Below the pieces are notes generated by a model, which did no database searches, was not told the DNA's origin, and saw only the letters and a list, made by a program, of their open reading frames with translations. DNA of 11,850 nt from positions 1 to 11,850 of the forward strand of contig JAIPIO010000110.1 of NCBI GenBank assembly GCA_021734595.1, read 5' to 3'. The translations under genes and the position numbers were made by a program. Origin of the DNA: Kiritimatiellales bacterium (GTDB lineage: Bacteria > Verrucomicrobiota > Kiritimatiellia > Kiritimatiellales > Pontiellaceae). Of this stretch, positions 1-5,584 are shown in pieces. Numbering within the stretch: the stretch's first letter is position 1; each line of letters opens with the position of its first letter.

Positions 1-2249
1 CCACCAATCTGGCCGACTGCTTCGAGGCGTCGGTTGTCGTTGGCGAATGCTTCATGATGGCGCGCACCAAAGGACTTTCCGTGGCCGATGATGTCGATGT
101 CTACAAGCCGCATATGGATGCGGTCCGGGCACGCGCGGCAACGCTCGGTGTTGAGCCGCCCAAAATTATGTTGTGTGGGAAAGGGGCGATCTTTTCGGCC
201 ATGACGCCATCGCAGGCCGCCACCTATTTTCCAGATTACAAGGATACGCTGGTGCTCGGTGTCGAAAACTCGAATGTCACCGTGCTCGACTGGAGCTTCG
301 CCGAGCGCGCGGGACTGTGGTTGAACGGCGATGTGGAAAGCTGGGGCTGCAACTCCATCGGCGACAACCTCGCCGCCAACCGCATCGTGGAGTGGGGCGG
401 CATGCGCAACGGGCATGTCGTGCTCCGCCATCTGCTTTCGCAATACGCGCTGGGTGCAGATGTGTTTAGAAGCACCTCGATCATCGGCAAGGTCAATCCG
501 CTGTATGAACGCGGCGATACCACAGATCCGGAACTGGAATGGAGCAACCCCTACCGCCAGGGAATCTGGAACTTCCTGAAGATGGTCGAATCAGGAATCT
601 ATCCAAACTCGCCGGAGCCGGCGCGGCTGAAAGGCATATCGCCCGTAGCCGCCGCGCTGCCGTCACCGAACTGGGAGCGCCTGCGCGATCAGGAAATCAA
701 TCACGACTACAACCAATACGAGGCCCAGACTAACGACTACGTGATCAACAACCTTGCCTGCTGGTATGCCTACACCTCCATTCCAGACGTCGACGCCACC
801 GCCATTCTCTGCGGTTCGGAACGTCGCTGGGATAATCTGTTCCCGACCTCGGCGAGCGGCTTTGTTCCGATGATTCCTTATTCCGTCCGCGCAACACTCG
901 AAGCCAATGCGTGGTGCAATCGCGCCTATGAAACCGATGGCGACACCTGGTCTGAATTCACCAGCCTCACCAATGCCCGCGACGTCATTAGCGCCGAGCT
1001 GACCGCTCAGCGAACCAATATGCTGTTCTATGTGGACGGGGAGTGCTTTTGGCAGATCACAGAACAGAAAAATGATCCCGACACGCTTTTCGGTATCTTC
1101 ATGGATTCCTCCACGCTTACACCGACCGACCGGATGGTTCAGCTCACGAAGGGAGCCGCCGCCGGTGTTTGGGTTGCCTATGACCAGCTTGGGCCCCAAA
1201 CTGATCCGCTGGCAGTGCTTTCTGATTCCGGCGACGCGGTCTTGCTCGATATTCCCGCCGGAGCCGTGCGATTTCTGGTGCTCAAAAAACTCAAGCCGAT
1301 AACATCCCCGGTGCTTGGCATTGCGTGGGATGGCGCAACGACTCCGGCACTGGCCATGAACGGCCTCGATGGAATCATCACGCCGAGCGGGAAGGGAATC
1401 CGGGCAGTGGCCTCATCGACCGACGGAACATTTGGCAATGATTTCGGCGGAGCATCCATTCCCGTCAACGGAGCCTACGAGGTTCGCGGGGTGGAACACA
1501 GCACGTCAAACAGCCGGATCAGCATGGCCATTACCAATAATACCGGAGTAGCCATTCAGCTCGGGTCGCTCGTGTTCGACTACAGCCGGTGGTACAACGA
1601 TTCTCCGACGAATGTTTCGGTCAGCTATCTTTCCGGTGATCTTTCCATCGCGAACGGCACGCCGCTTGACGCGTTTAGCAGCACGAATATTTTTGGCTGG
1701 GCATCCGACTACGACGACTTTGCGGTTTCGCTGACCAATTCCGTGCTTGCGAACGGCGGGCATGCCGCTTTCCGACTGGAGGCATCTGGTGCCATCGGTC
1801 AGTTCACGGGCGGCGGATTCGATAATGTGGCCATCATTATTTCCGGCCTGGGGAATTATGATTCCTGGGCCGCAAGCTTCGGACTCTATTCTTCCAATGC
1901 TTGGAAAACCGTCGACCTAGAATTCGACGGACTGGACAACTTTACAGAATACGCGCTGGGCGGCAATCCGACCAACGCTGATGCACGGGCAGTTCTTCCA
2001 ATGTTTGGAATGGTTCAGGAGACCGGAACCAACTGGCTGGAATATGTTTATCGCCGGCGGAGCGATCATCTCCCCCGCGGATTGGTTTATATCGTGGAGG
2101 CCACGACGAATCTGGTTTCCGGAACGTGGAGCACCAACGGCGTGCTCGACGCCGGTTCCGGATTCATCGATGCCGAAATGGACTCCGTCACCAATCGGGC
2201 ATTCACCGAAGAATTGGAGAAACAGTTTATCCGACTGAGAATGGAATGA
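1..2249 (+). CDS. Secreted polysaccharide hydrolase, candidate lambda-carrageenase-like, 5' end outside window
   Basis: The frame is open from nucleotide 3 to the TGA at 2247-2249, so the ATG at 54 is internal; about 748 codons are visible and there is no signal peptide because the real start lies upstream. The first ~420 codons are rich in Trp, Tyr and Asp and read like a sugar-cleaving catalytic domain (for example WSFAERAGLWLNGDVESWG near nt 285-340). My best family guess is lambda-carrageenase (GH150), from remembered similarity only; I cannot identify catalytic residues. A beta-sandwich-like domain follows (about nt 1440-1855, ending FDNVAIIISG), then a C-terminal module (about nt 1890-2249) with DGLDNFTEYALGGNPT and the end FIRLRME, a tail type seen on many secreted PVC proteins. 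Two perfect 15-bp dyads lie inside this tail (1892 and 1996). It is convergent with the PEP-CTERM gene. Secreted enzyme: fairly sure; carrageenase: tentative. Confidence 0.6.
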   Translation, partial: TNLADCFEASVVVGECFMMARTKGLSVADDVDVYKPHMDAVRARAATLGVEPPKIMLCGKGAIFSAMTPSQAATYFPDYKDTLVLGVENSNVTVLDWSFAERAGLWLNGDVESWGCNSIGDNLAANRIVEWGGMRNGHVVLRHLLSQYALGADVFRSTSIIGKVNPLYERGDTTDPELEWSNPYRQGIWNFLKMVESGIYPNSPEPARLKGISPVAAALPSPNWERLRDQEINHDYNQYEAQTNDYVINNLACWYAYTSIPDVDATAILCGSERRWDNLFPTSASGFVPMIPYSVRATLEANAWCNRAYETDGDTWSEFTSLTNARDVISAELTAQRTNMLFYVDGECFWQITEQKNDPDTLFGIFMDSSTLTPTDRMVQLTKGAAAGVWVAYDQLGPQTDPLAVLSDSGDAVLLDIPAGAVRFLVLKKLKPITSPVLGIAWDGATTPALAMNGLDGIITPSGKGIRAVASSTDGTFGNDFGGASIPVNGAYEVRGVEHSTSNSRISMAITNNTGVAIQLGSLVFDYSRWYNDSPTNVSVSYLSGDLSIANGTPLDAFSSTNIFGWASDYDDFAVSLTNSVLANGGHAAFRLEASGAIGQFTGGGFDNVAIIISGLGNYDSWAASFGLYSSNAWKTVDLEFDGLDNFTEYALGGNPTNADARAVLPMFGMVQETGTNWLEYVYRRRSDHLPRGLVYIVEATTNLVSGTWSTNGVLDAGSGFIDAEMDSVTNRAFTEELEKQFIRLRME
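1892..1906. repeat. TTCCAA-N3-TTGGAA dyad inside coding sequence
   Basis: Perfect 15-bp inverted repeat with centre TGC, inside the C-terminal module of the first gene, where it encodes part of SSNAWK. Its left context CTATTCTTCCAATG is identical to that of the intergenic copy at 3437, which suggests shared ancestry rather than chance. Confidence 0.8.
1996..2010. repeat. TTCCAA-N3-TTGGAA dyad inside coding sequence
   Basis: Perfect 15-bp inverted repeat with centre TGT, in the same coding region as the copy at 1892. It encodes part of VLPMFGM. The two centres (1899 and 2003) are 104 bp apart. Confidence 0.8.
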
Positions 2250-2345
2250 ACAAAGAAAAAGGGTTCCGTCTACACCCGCTCGTTCAAGCACTCCGACGTC
2301 CGCGTCGACATCTCCACCCGCGAAGCCGAGATCAAGTGGAAGTGA
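2250..2345 (+). pseudogene. C-terminal tail of a lost gene
   Basis: Immediately after the stop of the upstream gene, and in the same frame, a stretch reads GSVYTRSFKHSDVRVDI followed by STREAEIKWK and a TGA at 2343-2345. From 2268, 24 of 25 codons end in G or C, a strong coding signature, yet there is no start codon or upstream body. It looks like the last ~30 residues of a protein, probably a carbohydrate-active enzyme, left by a deletion or recombination. Readthrough of the TGA at 2247 would append 31 residues to the upstream protein, but that protein already has a natural-looking end, so a relic is the simpler reading. Confidence 0.45.
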
Positions 2346-2420
2346 GAATTCCAGAGCGAAATGCTGAATGAAGGGACAGCGTCCTCGTCGCGTAACTACG
2401 TTGGCGCACCACATGGATTC

Positions 2421-2456
2421 TTCCAAAGGCTGGAACTATTCTTCCAACCATTGGAA
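2421..2456. repeat. Tandem pair of TTCCAA-N3-TTGGAA dyads
   Basis: Two dyads: 2421-2435 (right arm CTGGAA, one mismatch, centre AGG) and 2442-2456 (perfect, centre CCA). Their centres are 21 bp apart, joined by CTATTC. The 16-mer GGAACTATTCTTCCAA (2432-2447) recurs exactly at 3427-3442. The pair lies between the tails of two convergent genes. Confidence 0.8.
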
Positions 2457-2464
2457 TCTTGGAT

Positions 2465-2515
2465 TTATCTCCCTGTGGGATTCTTGATGTATTTCTTTGG
2501 CAACACCAGCGCGTC
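2465..2515 (-). pseudogene. C-terminal tail relic related to the lyase-like gene at 5584
   Basis: Read on the minus strand, this short stretch encodes DALVLPKKYIKNPTGR and a TAA at 2467-2465. The intact lyase-like protein ends DALMLSKKPVKTPKGG, and the DNA of the two tails also matches (AACACCAGCGCGTC here, AACATCAGCGCGTC at 5621). The similarity stops at the GC hairpin at 2513-2532. It is best read as the last residues of a paralogous CBM-bearing enzyme, most of which is gone. It is too short for certainty. Confidence 0.45.
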
Positions 2516-2532
2516 CGGGGTATGCCCCGGAC
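2513..2532. terminator. GC-rich hairpin between convergent genes
   Basis: GTCCGGGG, loop TATG, CCCCGGAC: a perfect 8-bp stem with a 4-nt loop, about 40 bp beyond the end of the PEP-CTERM gene and between two converging genes. No T-run follows on either strand, so it is not a classical rho-independent terminator. It could still end or shield transcripts, or be a recombination scar where the relic tail stops. Confidence 0.4.
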
Positions 2533-2570
2533 AGGCAGGCGCGTGCCCGAATCGAATGAAAAGCGATTTT

Positions 2571-3149
2571 CTACCAATATAAGAAAGTTCGACGCAATCC
2601 TATAAGAACGGAACCAAAGATCCCTATGAAAACCAATGTCGTCGGTTCCGGAATGGAAACAATATCACTTATCCTGGATCCGCTACCGTCGCACATGTAC
2701 ATGGAATAGTTTCCTGTTGGAAACAGCTGAAAATCTGAACTCGCCTGAGTAACCGTCCCCGTTCCTGCATGTATTGTCACGCTATCACCTATTGACAAGG
2801 CGGGCATGGCTGCAGGTTGGAAATAACTGTCCCTGGTTGTTAGGTCGCCAACGTTGGAAGCTAAATTATCAGCCCAAGCTGAAAAATTGGTAGGCGAACC
2901 GCCGTTTATGGAGAAGTTTAATCCACCAAAATTAAGAAACGTTCTGCTACTGTCGGCAACAGCTACTGCATCGTCTACTGCGAAAAGGAAAAAAGTTGTA
3001 GCCGACTCTATGGTGAAGGTCACATCATGGCTATACGCCACAAAGGCATTCGTATTCGCGGGATCACCACCCGTCGTAATCAATATGGCACTTGCATTTT
3101 GAAGTATAAACGCTGCTACAACAACAATCCCTACAATTACTTTTTTCAT
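2571..3149 (-). CDS. Small PEP-CTERM sorting-domain protein
   Basis: 192-residue exported protein. Residues 1-21 are a signal peptide (MKK, hydrophobic core, QNASA cleavage region). The mature part (about 22-164) is rich in Ser, Thr, Asn and Gly with alternating hydrophobics, as in a beta-rich surface protein; no enzyme motif is visible. The C-terminus has the PEP-CTERM signal: IPEP at 166-169, a membrane segment at about 171-185, then Arg-Arg at 186-187 and a short tail. In this system an exosortase is thought to recognise the tail and attach or release the protein at the cell surface, often with exopolysaccharide; no exosortase gene is in this window. AAGGAG lies about 6 nt before the ATG and supports the start. 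The gene is visibly richer in AT than its neighbours. A TATAAT at about 13 nt before the ATG is probably too close to be its -10 box. Specific function unknown. Confidence 0.85.
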   Translation of the reverse strand: MKKVIVGIVVVAAFILQNASAILITTGGDPANTNAFVAYSHDVTFTIESATTFFLFAVDDAVAVADSSRTFLNFGGLNFSINGGSPTNFSAWADNLASNVGDLTTRDSYFQPAAMPALSIGDSVTIHAGTGTVTQASSDFQLFPTGNYSMYMCDGSGSRISDIVSIPEPTTLVFIGIFGSVLIGLRRTFLYW

Positions 3150-3360
3150 ATTTGCTCCTTATTATAGTTCGTCTTCCAATTTCTTCCTTCTCATCACGGT
3201 GAAACAATAGTCCATTTCAATACTATTTCAGTAACATTTCCATATTACTAAAGGCATATAACCATTTTTCAATCGATAAGAAATAAAAGGGGTTGCTTCA
3301 ACATGACCTCTTCGGGGTTTGGGAAGGTTTTCTTTGGAATTATTTTAAATGATTGGCAAA
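3150..3360. other. AT-rich divergent intergenic region
   Basis: No gene is visible. The stretch lies between the start of the minus-strand PEP-CTERM gene and the plus-strand hydrolase, so it should hold at least the PEP-CTERM promoter, but I find no convincing -35/-10 pair. A bulged inverted repeat, TGAAA-CAA-TAGT (3200-3211) against ACTATTTCA (3222-3230), could be a protein-binding site. Confidence 0.4.
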
Positions 3361-3363
3361 AGC

Positions 3364-3378
3364 TTCCAGCGATTGGAA
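3364..3378. repeat. TTCCAA-N3-TTGGAA dyad, one mismatch
   Basis: TTCCAG-CGA-TTGGAA. Its centre (3371) is 52 bp from the centre of the next dyad (3423). A hairpin occupies the gap. Confidence 0.65.
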
Positions 3379-3382
3379 AACC

Positions 3383-3404
3383 GCGCAGACAGGAATCTCT
3401 GCGC
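3383..3404. repeat. Hairpin between dyads
   Basis: GCGCAGA (3383-3389) and TCTGCGC (3398-3404) form a perfect 7-bp stem with an 8-nt loop. It sits between the dyad at 3364 and the tandem pair at 3416 and may be part of one composite repeat. Confidence 0.55.
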
Positions 3405-3415
3405 CACATGAAACC

Positions 3416-3451
3416 TTCCAATGGTCGGAACTATTCTTCCAATGTCTGGAA
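3416..3451. repeat. Tandem pair of TTCCAA-N3-TTGGAA dyads
   Basis: Dyads 3416-3430 (right arm TCGGAA, centre TGG) and 3437-3451 (right arm CTGGAA, centre TGT), each with one mismatch, centres 21 bp apart and joined by CTATTC, exactly as in the pair at 2421. Same arrangement and same 16-mer core, so both descend from one 36-bp unit. Confidence 0.75.
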
Positions 3452-3465
3452 AAGGTAGGGCGCTT

Positions 3466-3600
3466 TGGAGGGACGCCGGTTCGGCGTCCTGGGCAGCGAG
3501 CCGCTACCCCTCCATCACAAAAGAGCGGACAGCCCGCCCCGAATAGTCGGGGGTCTTCGAGCGGTCTGGCCTCAAGGGCCGGGCGGGAACGGCAGGCGCC
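3466..3600. repeat. GC-rich REP-like block of inverted repeats
   Basis: An outer stem TGGAGGG (3466-3472) / CCCTCCA (about 3508-3514) encloses two hairpins: GGACGCCG-GTT-CGGCGTCC (3471-3489, sharing two bases with the outer stem) and AGCG-AGC-CGCT. Further on are CCCCGA-ATAG-TCGGGG (3537-3552), CCCGCCC with GGGCGGG, and a GGCC-centred inverted repeat. Such dense folding between genes resembles REP/BIME elements. The reading frame of the downstream hydrolase happens to stay open through it (from 3465), but the encoded residues look like translated repeat, not protein. Whether it recurs elsewhere in the genome cannot be seen here. Confidence 0.55.
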
Positions 3601-3605
3601 CATCC

Positions 3606-3635
3606 TTGACAAGACGTTCGCTGGGTCACTACTCT
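3606..3635 (+). promoter_or_regulatory. Weak candidate promoter for the GH-A-like hydrolase
   Basis: A perfect TTGACA (3606-3611) is followed after 18 bp by TACTCT (3630-3635), which matches the -10 consensus poorly. It lies 43 bp before the preferred start. Suggestive only. Confidence 0.25.
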
Positions 3636-3677
3636 GGCAACCATGAAACCATTCATCCAAGCAGTCTGTCGGGGCGT

Positions 3678-5519
3678 ATGCGCCAATTGTCTGAAAAACG
3701 GTTTGCTGCCACATCGGGAATTTTCGTGAAAGCAATTGCCGCTTTTTTCATACTATTGGCCGTCGGTCCTGTTCTGTGCGCCGCGCCCATTCCGATTGCC
3801 CACAATTCCCGGAAAGTGGATGTCGCCGACCTATACCATATCCACCGGCTTGGCAAAGCCATGGCGCTGGAGGAATCGCAGCAAAAACTGGGGTTGTTTC
3901 TGCGGCCGAAGACCGAGTCGGGATACGCCGATTATGACTGGCTGGTGAAGAAGAACGGCACCATCTCCTTTCACCTTGCGTTCAAAGGCCATGCTGGAAT
4001 CAGCCGTTTGGCGGTTGCCGTGCATGATTGGAACGGAACGCCTGTATTCAAGCGGGTCTATAATGCATCTTCCCTCGACGAAACCCTGTCGTTCACGGTA
4101 AACAGCTACGGCATTTGGATGATCAGTTTCGACGCCTATTCGGGGGATGCCCCCGATACCATAAAAAGCCGACTGATCCGGTCATTCGGTGCCATCCCCG
4201 ATGCAAACTCCAAGCGCGGCCTATGGAAACAAAAAAACGAGTATATCCTCGGCTCCTGTTTTTTCCCGTCGCGCTATCATAGATGGGGCAAGGATTGGAC
4301 ATGGAAAATCCCGCCCTTCACGCCCCTTGAACCGGAGCAGGGCATTGATAAAATCATCAAAATGTCGGCCGGTTGCGGTTTCACGGTGCTCCGCTGCGAT
4401 ACCTTTAATTATCATGCAGGCAGGGGCTGGTCGGCCAAATGGGACCTGCTTAAAGAAATCGGGAAGCAGTACCAGGCGCACGGCATGGCGATCGACCTCA
4501 AATACAATCTCAATCCAATGGTTTTCCAAGGTAGCACATTGAATGAAGATCCCGAACGCATGCATAAGTGGAAGGACGACCTTGATGTTCTCATCGGGGA
4601 ATTTGTGGTGAATAAGCCCATTCCCATTGGCATGATCGAATTCGGCAATGAGCCGGCCCACCATGCCTTCTGGGCGGGTACCCGGGAACAGTACCAACAG
4701 CTGTTTTCCTATGCACAGCAGAAAGTTGCCGCTGCCGATCCCGACCTGCTGACGGTGCACGGGGCAACCTGTCCTCCCGGGGCGGACCTGGCCGGCGAGA
4801 AAAGAGCGGATCCCGATGAATATGAGCGCATGAAAAAAGAACAGGAAGAGTGGTACAAGGCCTTTTATAAGGCGTGTGCCGAAGGAGGGACCCCCTGGGC
4901 CTATCACTGGCACGGGACCATTAAACCCGTGGCCCTTGAATGGCGTAAATGGGAAAAAGAGCTGCTGGAAAAACAGGGGGTTGCACATTCCAATTACATC
5001 CAGACCGAAGGCGGTGCCTGCGCCTGGCGTCCGGCCGCCGAGTTCACCTGCTGGACGGAAGTCATGCAGAAAATACTTTATTCCATCTCCCGCCGGGAAA
5101 AAGGCTGGCTTCAGTACGATGCGGCATACAGTGCCGCACCAAGCAGGTATCTTGACAGCCAGGGCTGGTCAATCATCCATGCCCACGTGATGGCCCCTAA
5201 ATTTCAATACGGCAGCATGGCGGGTATGGTGTGGATGCTGGCGGGCAATCCGTTTGAAAAAATGCTTTATGAAAAGGACCCCATGGCCTTTCCCCGGATA
5301 GTGATGCAGCATGCCCACCCCAAGGGGAAGCTGCTGGTGTACTACGCCGTTGAAAACGGGGAGCAGCTTAAAGTGACTTCTGACGGCACGGCCTGCGCCT
5401 TTATTGATTCAATGGGCAATGTTACCCGGCGCGTCAAAGGAGGGAATGCCCGGATCAAACTGTCGACCGCTCCCCGGTATTTGCTGTTGGAAGGCGCTGA
5501 AAAAGTCCGTGTAAAGTAG
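3678..5519 (+). CDS. Secreted clan GH-A-like glycoside hydrolase
   Basis: 613 residues from the ATG at 3678. Residues 1-35 form a signal peptide (Lys/Arg, core IAAFFILLAVG, cleavage near LCAA), so the protein is exported. A GTG at 3726 starting directly before the hydrophobic core is an equally good start; the frame is open back to 3465 but that part crosses a repeat block. After an N-terminal beta-sandwich-like region (about 40-180) comes a probable TIM barrel (about 185-530). IEFGNEP (320-326) gives the Asn-Glu pair of clan GH-A, with E325 as acid/base; YHWHG lies at 409-413; and IQTEGG (441-446) offers E444 as nucleophile. The final ~60 residues look like a small beta domain (TAPRYLLLEG). 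This is a retaining glycosidase fold; family and substrate are not recognised, GH39- or GH5-like at best. It stands alone on its strand and converges on the lyase-like gene 64 bp away. Confidence 0.75.
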   Translation: MRQLSEKRFAATSGIFVKAIAAFFILLAVGPVLCAAPIPIAHNSRKVDVADLYHIHRLGKAMALEESQQKLGLFLRPKTESGYADYDWLVKKNGTISFHLAFKGHAGISRLAVAVHDWNGTPVFKRVYNASSLDETLSFTVNSYGIWMISFDAYSGDAPDTIKSRLIRSFGAIPDANSKRGLWKQKNEYILGSCFFPSRYHRWGKDWTWKIPPFTPLEPEQGIDKIIKMSAGCGFTVLRCDTFNYHAGRGWSAKWDLLKEIGKQYQAHGMAIDLKYNLNPMVFQGSTLNEDPERMHKWKDDLDVLIGEFVVNKPIPIGMIEFGNEPAHHAFWAGTREQYQQLFSYAQQKVAAADPDLLTVHGATCPPGADLAGEKRADPDEYERMKKEQEEWYKAFYKACAEGGTPWAYHWHGTIKPVALEWRKWEKELLEKQGVAHSNYIQTEGGACAWRPAAEFTCWTEVMQKILYSISRREKGWLQYDAAYSAAPSRYLDSQGWSIIHAHVMAPKFQYGSMAGMVWMLAGNPFEKMLYEKDPMAFPRIVMQHAHPKGKLLVYYAVENGEQLKVTSDGTACAFIDSMGNVTRRVKGGNARIKLSTAPRYLLLEGAEKVRVK

Positions 5520-5524
5520 CTCCT

Positions 5525-5539
5525 TTCCAACCATTGGAA
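5525..5539. repeat. TTCCAA-N3-TTGGAA dyad after the hydrolase stop
   Basis: Perfect dyad with centre CCA, 5 bp after the hydrolase stop. It is followed by CTGTGGGATT (5546-5555), as the copy at 2442 is followed by the same 10-mer at 2472. Its centre is 42 bp from that of the next dyad. A small palindrome CCACA-C-TGTGG (5541-5551) lies between them. Confidence 0.8.
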
Positions 5540-5563
5540 TCCACACTGTGGGATTGTTTGAAT

Positions 5564-5584
5564 ATTTTCCAATGGTTGGAAAAT
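5564..5584. repeat. Extended dyad abutting the lyase-like gene stop
   Basis: The core dyad 5567-5581 (centre TGG) is extended to 9-bp arms, ATTTTCCAA and TTGGAAAAT, the best stem of the family here. Its last base is the third base of the minus-strand TAA. The position suggests transcript termination or 3'-end protection between the two convergent genes, although no T-run follows. Confidence 0.75.

Noticed and set aside
663..1199. Long minus-strand open frame opposite the first gene
   Set aside because: It mirrors a well-supported coding region in GC-rich DNA and shows no domain or start signal. The same holds for the long frames opposite the hydrolase, lyase-like, ROK and symporter genes.
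2247..2249. Recoded TGA giving a longer first protein
   Set aside because: The upstream protein already ends in a natural-looking C-terminus and there is no evidence for stop recoding.
2709..2724. GTTTCC-TGTT-GGAAAC inverted repeat in the PEP-CTERM gene
   Set aside because: Arms and spacing differ from the dyad family, and a single 6-bp-arm repeat in coding DNA is easily chance.
3465..3677. N-terminal extension of the GH-A-like hydrolase frame
   Set aside because: The codons cross the inverted-repeat block and encode low-complexity Arg/Gly/Pro-rich sequence, while a signal peptide begins only after 3678.
5525..5584. Classical rho-independent terminator between the convergent genes
   Set aside because: The stems are AT-rich and no run of T follows on either strand; kept as a repeat with a possible 3'-end role.
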